Shown: positions 50,431 to 59,806 of the stretch, piece after piece
Position numbering within the stretch: position 1 is the first letter of the stretch
Layout: each line of letters begins with the position of its first letter
NCBI RefSeq assembly: GCF_030269765.1
Contig: NZ_BSTX01000002.1
Location: 1,526,309 to 1,590,308 of the forward strand
DNA: 64,000 nt
Source: Actinorhabdospora filicis
GTDB lineage: Bacteria > Actinomycetota > Actinomycetes > Mycobacteriales > Micromonosporaceae
Direction of reading: 5' to 3'
Notes under the pieces: generated by a model
Seen by the model: the letters and a program-made list of their open reading frames with translations, nothing else
Told to the model about the DNA's origin: nothing
Database searches by the model: none
Made by a program: the position numbers and the translations under genes

Positions 50431-51465
50431 ATGACCACCGTCACCGCCGCCCGCGTGGACGTTCCCGCGCACATCGCGCAGAACCCCGGGGCGCACCGCG
50501 TCCTGACCGGCGAGCGCCCCACCGGTTCACTGCACGTGGGCCACTACTTCGGCACGCTCCAGAACCGCGTCCTGCTCCAGGACCTGGGCGTGGACATGTT
50601 CATCGTCATCGCCGACTACCAGGTCCTCACCGACCGCGACGTGGCCGGGAACCTCCCGGCGATCGTGGAGGGCGTGGTCCTGGACTACCTCGCGGTGGGC
50701 ATCGACCCGGCGAAGGCGACGATCTTCGCGCACTCCTCGGTGGCGGCGCTCAACCAGCTGCTGCTGCCGTTCCTGAGCCTGGTGTCGACGGCCGAGCTGA
50801 GCCGCAACCCCACCGTCAAGGACGAGATCGCCGCCTCGGGCCGCTCGCAGGTGTCCGGGCTGATGTTCACCTACCCCGTGCACCAGGCCGCCGACCTGCT
50901 GTTCTGCAAGTCGACGCTGGTGCCGGTGGGTGACGACCAGCTCCCGCACATCGAGCTGACGCGCACCATCGCGCGCCGCTTCAACGACCGGTACGCGCAG
51001 CTGTTCCCGCTGCCGGAGGCGATGCTCTCGCACGCCCCGCGCCTGCTGGGCACCGATGGCCGGAAGATGGGCAAGAGCGGCGGCAACGCGGTGAGCATCA
51101 AGTCCAGCGCCGATGAGACCGCCGCGATCGTCAAGACCGCCAAGACCGACGCCGAGCGGCGCATCACCTTCGAGCCCGAGCGGCGCCCGGAGGTGTCGAA
51201 CCTGGTGCTGCTGGCGGCGCTGGCGGCCGGTCGTGACCCGCACGAGGTGGCCGAGGAGATCGGCGACGGCGGGGCGGCGGTCCTCAAGCGGGTGGTGACC
51301 GAGGCGGTCAACGAGCGGCTGGCGCCGGTCCGCGCCCGCCGCGCCGAGTACGCCGCCGAGCCCGGTCTCGTGCGCGGGATCCTGCGCGAGGGCGGCGAGC
51401 GCGCCAACGCCGTGGCCGACCAGACTCTGCTGGAGGTCAAGGAGGCCATGCTCACCTACTACTGA
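50431..51465 (+). CDS. trpS: Tryptophanyl-tRNA synthetase
   Basis: 344 residues from ATG 50431 (AGGAGAAG upstream). The class I motif GSLHVGHYFG (HIGH-like, about 31-40) and KMGKSGGNAVSIK (KMSKS-like) are clear, with the GDDQLPHIELTR helix between. It charges tRNA-Trp in the cytosol. A leader with tandem Trp codons indicates ribosome-mediated attenuation. This is seen for trpS genes in some actinobacteria, so it is likely a regulated rather than constitutive copy. A stable terminator follows. Confidence 0.95.
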   Translation: MTTVTAARVDVPAHIAQNPGAHRVLTGERPTGSLHVGHYFGTLQNRVLLQDLGVDMFIVIADYQVLTDRDVAGNLPAIVEGVVLDYLAVGIDPAKATIFAHSSVAALNQLLLPFLSLVSTAELSRNPTVKDEIAASGRSQVSGLMFTYPVHQAADLLFCKSTLVPVGDDQLPHIELTRTIARRFNDRYAQLFPLPEAMLSHAPRLLGTDGRKMGKSGGNAVSIKSSADETAAIVKTAKTDAERRITFEPERRPEVSNLVLLAALAAGRDPHEVAEEIGDGGAAVLKRVVTEAVNERLAPVRARRAEYAAEPGLVRGILREGGERANAVADQTLLEVKEAMLTYY

Positions 51466-51480
51466 AGAGCGGCGTGTGGA

Positions 51481-51515
51481 GGCCCGCCGTCCGGGTCGCG
51501 AGTGGACGGCGGGCC
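51481..51515 (+). terminator. trpS terminator
   Basis: Perfect 12-bp stem (51481-51492 with 51504-51515), 11-nt loop, 16 bp after the trpS stop. Confidence 0.8.
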
Positions 51516-51583
51516 GTCCCACGGGTGGGCTACCGTTGCCCCGGATCGGCCAACCCGCCAGAAGACGGAGAGGAACACCCCCG

Positions 51584-52342
51584 ATGGTCCTGCGCAAGCT
51601 GCTGTCCGCTTTCGGCGTCGGCGTCGAGGTCGACACTCTCCTGTCGACGCCCACCGTCCGGCCCGGCGGCACCCTCCAGGGCGAGGTCCGCTTCTCCAGC
51701 GGCAAGTCCGATCACCGGGTCACCGCGATCAACCTGGAGCTGGTCGCCGAGGTGGAGATCGAGCGCGACGACACCACCCGCAAGGCCTCCTATTCGTTCT
51801 TCGACGCGCGCGTCGCCGGTGAGCTGGAGCTGGCCGCCGGGTCCAGCCACAGCGTCCCCTTCGCGATCCCGGTGCCGTGGGAGACGCCGGTGACCACGGT
51901 CAACGGGCACCAGCTGTACGGGATGCGCCTGGGCGTGTCGACCGAGCTGGAGCTGGCCGGGGCCCTCGACAAGGGCGACCTGGACCCGCTGCACGTGGAG
52001 CCGCTGCCGGCGCAGGCGGCGGTCCTGGACGCGCTGGCGCGCCTGGGCTTCACCTTCTCCGGCGCCGACCTGGAGCCGGGCACGGTCCCCGGCTCGCGGC
52101 TGCCGTTCTACCAGGAGATCGAGTACTGGCCCGGCGGGCGCCACCGGGCCTCGTTCAAGGAGCTGGAACTGACCTTCGTGACCAGCCCGGCGGGCGTGGA
52201 CGTGATCCTGGAGGCCGACAAGCGCGGCGGGTTCCTGTCGGCCGGGCGCGACGCCGTCAACCGCTTCCACGTGCCCCACGCCGAGCACGGCGACCTGACC
52301 GGCCTGCTCACCGAGCAGCTGGAGCTGCTGGCGCGCCGCTAG
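51584..52342 (+). CDS. Spo0M-like sporulation-control protein
   Basis: 252 residues from ATG 51584. The start LRKLLSAFGVGVEVDTLL and beta-rich arrestin-like domain (VTAINLELVAEVEIE, HSVPFAIPVPWETPVTTVNG) are diagnostic for Spo0M (SpoOM family). In Bacillus Spo0M affects sporulation and division; in actinomycetes the role is unclear. The C-terminal part (YQEIEYWPGG, VILEADKRGGFLS) is conserved. It is single-gene, overlapping a convergent TetR gene by 4 bp. Confidence 0.9.
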   Translation: MVLRKLLSAFGVGVEVDTLLSTPTVRPGGTLQGEVRFSSGKSDHRVTAINLELVAEVEIERDDTTRKASYSFFDARVAGELELAAGSSHSVPFAIPVPWETPVTTVNGHQLYGMRLGVSTELELAGALDKGDLDPLHVEPLPAQAAVLDALARLGFTFSGADLEPGTVPGSRLPFYQEIEYWPGGRHRASFKELELTFVTSPAGVDVILEADKRGGFLSAGRDAVNRFHVPHAEHGDLTGLLTEQLELLARR

Positions 52343-52905
52343 ATCTCGCCGGCGACGTAGCGCTGGAGCGTCGGCCCGTACCAGGCCACGATGTCCTCCA
52401 CCGACATCGCCACCACCGGCGGGAACTCCAGGGCGTAGCGGCACAGCGCGAGCCCGAGGACCTGCGTGGCGGCCAGGCCCGCGCGGGGGGCGGCCTTCTC
52501 GATGTCGCCGTCGTAGAGGGCGGCCACCGTGCGCAGCACCTGCGTCCCGAACAGCTCGCGCATCTTCCCGGCCTCCACCGGGTCGGCCACCGCGGTGCGC
52601 ATGAGCGCCAGCAGGGACCGGTCGGTCTCCCACAGGTCGATCAGGTGCCGCACGACGCGGGCGCCGATCTCGTCGCGCGGCATCGCCGTGAGGTCGGGCA
52701 GGCGCAGGTCGTAGTCGCTGACCTGCTGGAACAGCTGCTCCTTGCTGCCGAAGTAGCGCATCACCATCGCCGGGTCGATGTGGGCGTCGGCGGCGATGGC
52801 CCGGATGGTGGCGCGCTCGTACCCCTCGTCGATGAACCGCTTGCGGGCGGCGGCCAGGATCGCGGCCTTGGTGGACTCCGAGCGGCGGCGGTGTGCGGGG
52901 GTCAT
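52339..52905 (-). CDS. TetR/AcrR family transcriptional regulator
   Basis: 188 residues from ATG 52905; an alternative ATG at 52914 adds MCR. HTH: ESTKAAILAAARKRFIDEG, IRAIAADAHIDPAMVMRYFGSKEQLF (split over residues 10-55). The C-terminal domain resembles the TetR_C_17 group. A perfect operator-like palindrome (52920-52935) lies just upstream. It is convergent with spo0M-like and separated by that dyad from GH3. Confidence 0.88.
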   Translation of the reverse strand: MTPAHRRRSESTKAAILAAARKRFIDEGYERATIRAIAADAHIDPAMVMRYFGSKEQLFQQVSDYDLRLPDLTAMPRDEIGARVVRHLIDLWETDRSLLALMRTAVADPVEAGKMRELFGTQVLRTVAALYDGDIEKAAPRAGLAATQVLGLALCRYALEFPPVVAMSVEDIVAWYGPTLQRYVAGEI

Positions 52906-52919
52906 GCGGCACATCTTAC

Positions 52920-52935
52920 GTCAACACGCGTTGAC
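52920..52935. promoter_or_regulatory. TetR operator-like palindrome
   Basis: GTCAAC (52920-52925), ACGC, GTTGAC (52930-52935): a perfect 6-bp dyad with 4-bp centre, 14 bp before the TetR ATG and 14 bp after the GH3 stop. Confidence 0.6.
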
Positions 52936-52949
52936 CCCCGCGTCACCGG

Positions 52950-55373
52950 TCAGACCTCGATCACCGCCGACAGCCGCAGATCGGCCACCGACCGTCCGGC
53001 GTGGACCACGTAGGCGCCGCGCCGGGTGACCCAGCCGCCGTTCTCCCACACCTGCGCCGCCCGCGCCGGGATCGGGATGTGGACCTCCACGCCCTCGCCC
53101 GCGGCGGCCTCCACGGCGGCGAACCCGGCCAGCCAGCGCGCCGGGCGCTCCTCGTCGGCCTCCACCGGCTCCAGGTAGACCTGGACGACCTCGCGCCCGG
53201 CCCGCCCGCCCTCGTTGTCCACCGTCACCCGCACGGTGCCCAGGCTCTCTCCCGCGGTGTCATCGGCGTCGACGGCGATGTCGGCGTAGTCCCAGGTGGT
53301 GTAGCCCAGGCCGTGCCCGAACCAGAAGGCCGGGGCGACGGCATCACGGCGCTCCCAGGCGCGGTAGCCGATGAACACGCCCTCCTCATAGACGAGCTTC
53401 CCGCCGGTGGGCACCACCGCCGAGACCGGCGCGTCGGACAGGCGGCGCGGCCACGTGGTCGGCAGCCGCCCGCCGGGCTCCTCGGCCCCGGTCAGCACCG
53501 CGGCCAGCGCCGGGGCGAACTCCTGCCCGCCGAACCAGGTCAGCAGCACCGCCGGGACCTCCTCCAGCCACGGCATCTCCACCGGCGCGCCGGCGGTCAC
53601 CACCACGATCGTGCGCCCGTTGGCCGCCGCGACCCGCGACACCAGGTCGTCCTGCCGCCCGGGCAGCGCCAGGCTCTTGCGGTCGAAGCCCTCGCTCTCC
53701 ACCGCCTCGGTGGTGTTGACGAACACGATCGCCACGTCGGCGCCGCGCGCGGCCTCGGCCGCCTCGGCCAGGCCCGCCTCCTCGTCCGGGACGGGCCGGG
53801 AGTGCCCCAGGGTGAAGAACACCATCTTCAGCGGACCCCGCACCTGCCGCGGATCGATCGCGGCGGTCACCGCCACCTCCACGGGCGTACCGGCCGTCAT
53901 CGCCACCGCGAAACGCGTCTCCGGCGGGCTGATGAAGGCCGCCACCGGGTCGTCGCCCTCGGGGATCTGCGGGCCCTCGAAGAGCCTCTCGCCGTCCACC
54001 ACCAGGGTGAACATCCCCGCCCCGGCCAGCGACAGCACGTGCTCACCGCTCTCATCGGGCACGATCGTCGCGCGCAGTTCGACGGTGGCCAGCGCCGCCG
54101 GGTCGAGCCCGGCGGGCAACTCGCCCATCCACGCCACCCGGCTCTCGGCCAGCTCCTCGGCCACCAGCACGTTCCCGGCGGCGTCGCGAGCGGTGGCCGT
54201 GGCCGCCCCCGCGTACGGCGGCAGCAGCGTCCGCGCGTCGGCGCCCACCCGGTAGTCGATCTCCACCCCCGGCAGGGCCTCCCGCAACGCGTCCAGCGGC
54301 GTGGCCACCGACGGCACGAACACCTGCGCGCTCCCGCCGCCCATCACCCGCGGCTCCCGCGCGGCCATTCCCGACACCGCGATCCGGCGCACACCCGCCA
54401 GCGGCAGCAGCCCGCCGTCGTTCCTGGCCAGCACGAACGACCGCGCCGCCGCCCGCCGCGCCTGCGCCGGGCCGTCGATCCGGGCCGGGAGCTCACCCAC
54501 CGCCGCCGGAGCGCCCGCCAGCGCACCCACCCGCGCGGCCAGCAGCAGCACCCGCCGCACCATGGCGTCCACGACCTCCTCGGGGACGCGCCCCTCGCGC
54601 ACCGCCGCCGCCAGCGCCTCGCCGTAGACGGTCACCGGGCCGGGCATCGCCACGTCCGTGCCGCCCATCGCCGAACCCACCGTGTCGCGCGAGGCCGTCC
54701 AGTCGGAGACGATGAACCCGTCGAAGCCCCACTCACCGCGCAGGACGCCGTTCTGGAGCTCGCCGTTGGTGGTCATGCTCGCGCCGTTGACCGCGTTGTA
54801 GGCGGCCATCACACCCCACGCCCCGGCCTCCTTGACCACCGTCTCGAAGGGCGCCAGGTACAGCTCGCGCAGGGCGCGCTCGCCGACGATGTTGTCCACG
54901 CTCATCCGGTCGGTCTCGGCGTCGTTGGCCACGAAGTGCTTGACGGTGGTGGCCACGCCTCCGGACTGGACGCCGCGCACGAAGGCCGCGGCCATCTGGC
55001 CGGTCAGGTAGGGGTCTTCGGAGAAGCCCTCGAAGTGGCGTCCGCCCAGGGGCGAGCGGTGCAGGTTGACGGTGGGCGCCAGCAGGACGTGGACGCCCTT
55101 GCGGCGGGCCTCCTGGGCGAGCAGGCGGCCGTTCTCCTCGGCGAGCCCGGGGTCCCAGGACGCCGCCTGGGCGGTGGGGCTGGGCAGGGCGATGGCGGCG
55201 TCGCCGGTCCACTTCTGGCCGCGGACGCCGATGGGCCCGTCGGACATGACGATGGGTGCCAGGCCGATCTCGGCGACGCCGGGCAGGGTCCACATGTCCT
55301 GTCCGGCCAGCAGGCGGGTCTTGGTGTCGAGGTCGAGGGCGGCGAGGGCCTTCTCGATGACGTCGTCGTACAT
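52950..55373 (-). CDS. GH3 family beta-glucosidase with PA14 domain
   Basis: 807 residues. N-terminal (alpha/beta)8 domain: MSDGPIGVRG, LLAPTVNLHRSPLGGRHFEGFSEDP, KHFVANDAETDR, nucleophile D224 in GFDGFIVSDW. A PA14 insert (about 400-510) and a C-terminal fibronectin III-like domain (FGHGLGYTTWDYADI, EVVQVYLEP) are present. No signal peptide, so it acts in the cytosol, hydrolysing imported beta-glucosides or other oligosaccharides. It is preceded by a remnant MFS transporter. The ABC sugar importer at 19.5-26 kb could feed it, which is inference. Confidence 0.92.
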   Translation of the reverse strand: MYDDVIEKALAALDLDTKTRLLAGQDMWTLPGVAEIGLAPIVMSDGPIGVRGQKWTGDAAIALPSPTAQAASWDPGLAEENGRLLAQEARRKGVHVLLAPTVNLHRSPLGGRHFEGFSEDPYLTGQMAAAFVRGVQSGGVATTVKHFVANDAETDRMSVDNIVGERALRELYLAPFETVVKEAGAWGVMAAYNAVNGASMTTNGELQNGVLRGEWGFDGFIVSDWTASRDTVGSAMGGTDVAMPGPVTVYGEALAAAVREGRVPEEVVDAMVRRVLLLAARVGALAGAPAAVGELPARIDGPAQARRAAARSFVLARNDGGLLPLAGVRRIAVSGMAAREPRVMGGGSAQVFVPSVATPLDALREALPGVEIDYRVGADARTLLPPYAGAATATARDAAGNVLVAEELAESRVAWMGELPAGLDPAALATVELRATIVPDESGEHVLSLAGAGMFTLVVDGERLFEGPQIPEGDDPVAAFISPPETRFAVAMTAGTPVEVAVTAAIDPRQVRGPLKMVFFTLGHSRPVPDEEAGLAEAAEAARGADVAIVFVNTTEAVESEGFDRKSLALPGRQDDLVSRVAAANGRTIVVVTAGAPVEMPWLEEVPAVLLTWFGGQEFAPALAAVLTGAEEPGGRLPTTWPRRLSDAPVSAVVPTGGKLVYEEGVFIGYRAWERRDAVAPAFWFGHGLGYTTWDYADIAVDADDTAGESLGTVRVTVDNEGGRAGREVVQVYLEPVEADEERPARWLAGFAAVEAAAGEGVEVHIPIPARAAQVWENGGWVTRRGAYVVHAGRSVADLRLSAVIEV

Positions 55374-55375
55374 GG

Positions 55376-55907
55376 TCAGTGAACCCCTTTGATGCGAGTG
55401 ACGAGGACGGCGCCCGCGAGGCCGACGAGGGCCGCGAAGGCGAACAGGGCGGCGTAGTTCTCTCCGCCGCCGATGGCCGGGAGCAGCGGCGCGACGGCCG
55501 CGCCCAGCACGAAGGCCTTGCGGCGTCCGCCGAAGCGGTCGGAGAGCCGGCCGCCGGCACCGGCGGTGACGGTGGTGAGGGCGTAGCCGGCCATCAGGAT
55601 CGGGCCGAGGGTGGCGGGCACGTCATCGGCGGCGGCGCCCGGAGCGCGAGCGGGTCCGGTCCGACAGGCGCCCGACGAGGGGGTTGGCCACGAGGACGCC
55701 GAAAGCCCCGGCGGCCAGGACCATCGCCAGGCCGCGTTCCTTGGCCGCCGGCGCCACGGCCTCGATCTTGAGGGCCATGGTGACCAGGACGGGCGGCAGC
55801 AGCGCGGCGAACAGGCCGAGGTTGGCCATGCCCAGCCGCAGCGGGAACGCGCGGGGTTCCCGCTGGACGCCCTGGTCCGCCTCGGGGGTGGTGATCGTGT
55901 GCGACAT
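55376..55907 (-). pseudogene. MFS sugar transporter with large internal deletion
   Basis: The 5' part (55907-55623) encodes MSHTITTPE..., two helices and the MFS loop GRLSDRTRSRSGRRR, then stops. The 3' part (to 55376) in another frame resumes with DVPATLGPILMAGYALTT and a second GRLSDRFGGRRKAFV loop through the last helices. A normal transporter needs ~400 residues. Only ~175 codons remain, so roughly the central half is gone with a frameshift at about 55622. It ends 2 bp before the GH3 start. Confidence 0.8.
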
Positions 55908-55970
55908 GGCCGCTCCTGACGTGCCGCCGCGACTCCGGTGTCGCGGCCCGATGCGAACTATGCCACGACT

Positions 55971-55986
55971 TACCGAGTAGTCGGTA
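55971..55986. promoter_or_regulatory. TetR operator-like palindrome
   Basis: TACCGA (55971-55976), GTAG, TCGGTA (55981-55986) is symmetric over 6 bp and lies between the divergent MFS remnant/GH3 operon and the TetR gene at 56080. Confidence 0.6.
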
Positions 55987-56079
55987 GGTAGCGTGATCCG
56001 TTCGTTACATGATGACGCGCGGAGTGCCGTATTTCACCGCTGACGCCCCGTCCGGCGGCGCGCGCCTAGGCTGGCGTCC

Positions 56080-56652
56080 ATGCCACGAGCCCGCCGCACC
56101 ACCCGCCCCGAGGCCCGCCGCGAGGAGATCCTGGAGGCGGCCCTGGAGCTGTTCGCCGAACGCGGCTACCGGGGCGCCAGCCTCGCCCTCATCGCCGAGC
56201 GCGTCGGGCTGACCCAGCAGGGCCTGCTGCACTACTTCCCGACCAAGGAGCGGCTGCTGGTGGAGGTCCTGGCCCTGCGCGACGAGCGCGACACCGCCCA
56301 CCTGTGGCCGCACGGCGGCCTGGACGCGCTGCCGGCCATCGTCGAGCTGAACACGCAGCGGCGCGGCATGGTGCAGTCCTACACGGTCCTGTCGGCCGAC
56401 TCGGTCACCGAGGACCACCCGGCCCGCGACTTCTTCACCGGGCGCTACGAGCGGCTGCGCGAGGCGGTCGCGGCGATGGTGCGCGAGGACCCCGGCGTCG
56501 TCCTGCCCGAGGGCATGAGCGCCGAGGACGCCGCGGCGATGCTCATCGCGGTCATGGACGGCCTCCAGCTCCAGTGGCTGCTGTCGGGCGGCGACATCGA
56601 CATGACCGGAGTCGTGCGCGGCGCCTTGGCACTGCTGCGCCGCTCGCCCTGA
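56080..56652 (+). CDS. TetR family regulator of the GH3/MFS operon
   Basis: 190 residues from ATG 56080. HTH: RREEILEAALELFAERGY, LALIAERVGLTQQGLLHYFPTKERLL. The C-terminal ligand domain includes SYTVLSADSVTEDHPARDFF, seen in TetR regulators next to GH3/MFS genes. Divergent orientation and the palindrome between suggest it represses the beta-glucosidase operon. Confidence 0.88.
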   Translation: MPRARRTTRPEARREEILEAALELFAERGYRGASLALIAERVGLTQQGLLHYFPTKERLLVEVLALRDERDTAHLWPHGGLDALPAIVELNTQRRGMVQSYTVLSADSVTEDHPARDFFTGRYERLREAVAAMVREDPGVVLPEGMSAEDAAAMLIAVMDGLQLQWLLSGGDIDMTGVVRGALALLRRSP

Positions 56653-56662
56653 GAACACGCCG

Positions 56663-56700
56663 GACTCGGGCCTTGGAAAACGACTCGGGCCTTAGAAAAC
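56663..56700 (+). repeat. 19-bp tandem direct repeat
   Basis: Two adjacent 19-bp copies (56663-56681, 56682-56700) beginning GACTCGGGCC and differing at one base. They lie between a TetR stop and the terminator stem. No function is evident. Confidence 0.6.
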
Positions 56701-56704
56701 GGAG

Positions 56705-56735
56705 AAGGCCCGGGAGACATCGTCTCCCGGGCCTT
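56705..56735. terminator. Terminator shared by the TetR gene and tRNA-Pro
   Basis: Perfect 14-bp stem (56705-56718 with 56722-56735) and 3-nt loop, followed by T-rich sequence on both sides. It sits between the plus-strand TetR stop and the 3' end of the minus-strand tRNA. Confidence 0.8.
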
Positions 56736-56751
56736 TCACATTCTCACTCGG

Positions 56752-56825
56752 TCGGGACGGCGGGATTCGAACCCACGACCCCTTGACCCCCAGTCAAGTA
56801 CGCTACCAAACTGCGCCACGTCCCG
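56752..56825 (-). tRNA. tRNA-Pro (GGG)
   Basis: 74 nt. The 7-bp acceptor stem CGGGACG/CGTCCCG with discriminator A is perfect. The anticodon stem CTTGA/TCAAG encloses loop CTGGGGG, giving anticodon GGG (Pro). The T-arm contains GGTTCGAATCC. CCA is not encoded. No attachment-site duplication was seen beside it. Confidence 0.95.
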
Positions 56826-56978
56826 AGGCCACCCGCACCTTGTGAGCGCGCGGCAGCGAGGAGAAGCATATCCGAGCCCACCCGTGACCCCGCAACCGGG
56901 TATCGACAAGGGATCACCGCAGCTCACGTGCCACAACGACGAAGGCGCGCCCCCCATAAGGGAACGCGCCCGCCGCCG

Positions 56979-58385
56979 TCACTTCTTGGCCGGTTTGCCG
57001 CGCTTTTCGCGCGCCTTCACCTGGATCGAGATGGGGCTGCCGACGAAACCGAAGTCCTCGCGCAGCCGCCGCTCGACGTACCGCACGTACTGCGGGTCGA
57101 GCTTGCCGGAGGTGAACAGGATGAACCGCGGCGGACGGATGTCCACCTGGGTCGCGAACAGGATCCTGGGCGCCTTGCCGCCCCGGATCGGGTGCGGGTG
57201 GGCCGCGATCAGCGCCGCCATCCACTGGTTGAGCTCACCGGTGGACACCCGCTGCTCCCACCCGGCGAGCGCGACGCGGATCTCGCGGGCGAGCTTGGCG
57301 ACCGCCCGGCCCGTCATCGCCGAGATGTTGATGCGCGGCGCCCAGGCGACCCGCCGCATCTCGCGCTCGATCTCGCGCTCCAGGTAGTAGTGGCGCTCCT
57401 CGTCGACCAGGTCCCACTTGTTGTACGCGATCACCAGGGCCCGGCCCGATTCCACGACCTGCGAGATGACCCGCTGGTCCTGCTCGGAGATGGCCTGCGA
57501 GGCGTCCAGCAGCACCACCGCGACCTCGGCGGCCTCGATGGCGCCCTGGGTGCGCAGGGACGCGTAGTACTCGGTGCCCGACGCCTGCGCCACGCGGCGG
57601 CGCAGGCCGGCGGTGTCGACCAGGTGCCAGGTCTCGCCGTCGATGTCCACCAGGCTGTCGACGGGGTCGACGGTGGTCCCGGCGACGTCGTCGACGACCG
57701 CCCGCATGTCCTTCGACAGCTGGTTGAGCAGGCTCGACTTGCCCACGTTGGGACGCCCGACGAGCGCCACCCTGCGCGGGCCGCCCTCCTTGGGACCGAA
57801 GTCCTCGGGGACCTCCGGCATCAGCTTCATGATCTCGTCGAGCAGGTCGCCCGAACCCCGGCCGTGCAGCGCCGACACCGGGAACGGCTCGCCCAGGCCC
57901 AGCGACCACAGTCCCGAGGCCTCCGGCTCCTGCCGCTGGTCATCGATCTTGTTGGCCACCAGCAGCACCGGCTTCTTGCCGCGCTGCAGGACCTTCGCGG
58001 CGGCCTCGTCGACGTCGGTGGCACCGACGATGGCGTCCACGACCAGGATGATCACGTCGGCGGTGCGCATCGCGATCTCGGCCTGACCGGCGATGGCCGC
58101 CGCCCGGCCCTTCGCGTCGGGCTCCCAGCCGCCGGTGTCGACGACCATGAATTTGCGTCCGGCCCACACCGCGTCATAGGACACGCGGTCGCGGGTCACA
58201 CCCGGCTTGTCCTCCACGACCGCCTGGCGGCGCCCGATGATGCGGTTCACCAGCGTGGACTTGCCCACGTTGGGGCGGCCCACGACCGCCACGACCGGTA
58301 CCGGGCCCTCCTCCTCGGCGAGCGCCGCGTCGACGTCGGGCTGGAACTCCTCGGCTAGCGCGGCCCAGATGGCGTCGTCAGTCAC
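56979..58385 (-). CDS. der: Ribosome-associated GTPase Der
   Basis: 468 residues from GTG 58385, overlapping cmk (GTGA). Two tandem G domains: first [14 protein letters not shown] and NKID, second [15 protein letters not shown] and NKWD, then a C-terminal KH-like domain ([18 protein letters not shown]). Der is essential for 50S subunit maturation. It is the last gene of the parA-to-der cluster. Confidence 0.96.
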   Translation of the reverse strand: MTDDAIWAALAEEFQPDVDAALAEEEGPVPVVAVVGRPNVGKSTLVNRIIGRRQAVVEDKPGVTRDRVSYDAVWAGRKFMVVDTGGWEPDAKGRAAAIAGQAEIAMRTADVIILVVDAIVGATDVDEAAAKVLQRGKKPVLLVANKIDDQRQEPEASGLWSLGLGEPFPVSALHGRGSGDLLDEIMKLMPEVPEDFGPKEGGPRRVALVGRPNVGKSSLLNQLSKDMRAVVDDVAGTTVDPVDSLVDIDGETWHLVDTAGLRRRVAQASGTEYYASLRTQGAIEAAEVAVVLLDASQAISEQDQRVISQVVESGRALVIAYNKWDLVDEERHYYLEREIEREMRRVAWAPRINISAMTGRAVAKLAREIRVALAGWEQRVSTGELNQWMAALIAAHPHPIRGGKAPRILFATQVDIRPPRFILFTSGKLDPQYVRYVERRLREDFGFVGSPISIQVKAREKRGKPAKK

Positions 58386-59053
58386 GTGATTTCCCCGTTG
58401 CTAAGTAGTGCGAGCATCCGGCCCACGACGGCGTCGATCCCCAGATGGGTCGTGTCGATCGCGACGGCGCCGGCTGCGGCTTCCAGTGGCTTGGTGGTCT
58501 TGGAGTCGGCGGCGTCGCGCCGGGCGATGTCGGCGGCGGTGGCCGAGACGTCGGTGTCGTTCTCGGCGCTGCGGCGGCGGGCGCGCTCCAGCTCGTCGGC
58601 GTACAGGTACACCTTCAGGTCGGCATCGGGCGCCACGACCTCGGCGATGTCGCGGCCCTCGACCACGATCCCCGCGCCGGCCTCGGCGATGATGCGGCGC
58701 TGCTCGGCGATCAGGTGCTCGCGCACCGCCGGGACGCCCGCGACCGCCGACACCGCGCCGGTCACCTCCGCGCCCCTGATCTCGGCGTCGACGGGCTCGC
58801 CGTCCAGCCGCGTGAACGGGTCGCCGGGAGTGGTGCCCAGCTCCAGCTTCGCGGTGCGCACCGCCTCGGCCACGGCGTCTTTGTCGGCGAGGTCGACCCC
58901 CGAGCGCAGCGCGGCCAGCGCCGCCGCCCGGTACATCGCGCCGGTGTCGAGGTAGGCCGAGCCCAGCGCCGAAGCCAGCCGCTTCGACACCGTGGACTTG
59001 CCGGACCCCGAAGGTCCGTCCACCGCGACCACGCGCGCCTGCGGACTGTTCAC
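58382..59053 (-). CDS. cmk: Cytidylate kinase
   Basis: 223 residues from GTG 59053 with GGAGG 5 bp upstream. P-loop [25 protein letters not shown] and [15 protein letters not shown] are the CMP-kinase motifs. It converts (d)CMP to (d)CDP. It couples translationally with der, and the neighbouring ogt-like gene is divergent. Confidence 0.95.
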   Translation of the reverse strand: MNSPQARVVAVDGPSGSGKSTVSKRLASALGSAYLDTGAMYRAAALAALRSGVDLADKDAVAEAVRTAKLELGTTPGDPFTRLDGEPVDAEIRGAEVTGAVSAVAGVPAVREHLIAEQRRIIAEAGAGIVVEGRDIAEVVAPDADLKVYLYADELERARRRSAENDTDVSATAADIARRDAADSKTTKPLEAAAGAVAIDTTHLGIDAVVGRMLALLSNGEIT

Positions 59054-59176
59054 TCTCGCCTCCCGATCACCTACCGCGTCCCCGACGAGGACCGACCCAA
59101 TCATGCCTTGTCGCCCGAAGTGAGCTCCAGCACGGGCCGCTCGTACAGCGCGCCCGGGCGGCGTAGCCTTCCCCGG

Positions 59177-59704
59177 GTGGGCGAGGACACAGTCTGGACG
59201 ACGCTGCCGGGACCGACCGGACCGGTCGCCATAGCCGTCTCACCGCGCGGCCTGCGCCGCCTGTCACTGCTCGACCGGCCCGAACGCGCCGCCGAGCACA
59301 TGCCCGACGGCGCCGTCGAGGGCGAGAACGAGCGCACCGCCGCCGTGGCCGCGCAACTGGCCGCCTACCTCACCGGCGAGCGCCGCGAGTTCGACCTGCC
59401 CCTCGACTGGTCGGACTTCGACGGCTGGCAGCGCACCGTCCTCCAGACCCTCCACGAGACCGTCGCCTACGGCGAGACCGTCAGCTACGGCGAGCTCGCC
59501 GCCCGCGCCGGGCGTCCCGGCGCGGCGCGCGTGGTCGGCGCCATCATGGGCTCCAACCCGATCCCGATCGTCGTGCCCTGCCACCGCGTGGTGGACAGCG
59601 GCGGCGGGCTCGGCGGATTCTCCGGCAGCCGCCGCGGCCCCTCCATGGAGACCAAGCGACGGCTGCTCACCATCGAAGGGGCCATCGCCCCGACGCTGTT
59701 CTAG
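59177..59704 (+). CDS. ogt: Methylated-DNA--protein-cysteine methyltransferase (Ogt type)
   Basis: 175 residues from GTG 59177. Active-site IVVPCHRVV with Asn-hinge upstream (MGSNPIPIVVPCHRV), winged helix VSYGELAARAGRPGAARVVG and an N-terminal domain without an Ada regulatory region. It repairs O6-methylguanine by suicide transfer. Inserted divergently inside the segregation/ribosome cluster. Its stop is followed by triplicated 18-bp repeats. Confidence 0.92.
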   Translation: MGEDTVWTTLPGPTGPVAIAVSPRGLRRLSLLDRPERAAEHMPDGAVEGENERTAAVAAQLAAYLTGERREFDLPLDWSDFDGWQRTVLQTLHETVAYGETVSYGELAARAGRPGAARVVGAIMGSNPIPIVVPCHRVVDSGGGLGGFSGSRRGPSMETKRRLLTIEGAIAPTLF

Positions 59705-59727
59705 CGCCCGCCGCGCGGGCCACCGGC

Positions 59728-59806
59728 TTACAGGCCTACGGCCTTACCCTGCTTGCCTTTACAGGCCTACGGCCTTGCTCTACCGGCTTTACAGGCCTAC
59801 GGCCTT
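59728..59806 (-). repeat. Three near-identical copies of the rluB 3' end
   Basis: TTACAGGCCTACGGCCTT occurs at 59728-59745, 59759-59776 and 59789-59806 with 30-31-bp periods. The last copy is the final codons and stop of rluB (minus-strand KAVGL-stop). Each contains the palindrome AGGCCGTAGGCCT-like core. It may act as transcription terminator or reflect slippage duplication. Confidence 0.75.

Noticed and set aside
56752-56825. tRNA-Pro as integration site of a mobile element
   Set aside because: No integrase, no repeated tRNA end and normal housekeeping genes on one side.
59728-59806. Possible CRISPR mini-array
   Set aside because: Only three 18-bp repeats with ~12-bp spacers, one of them coding; no cas genes.
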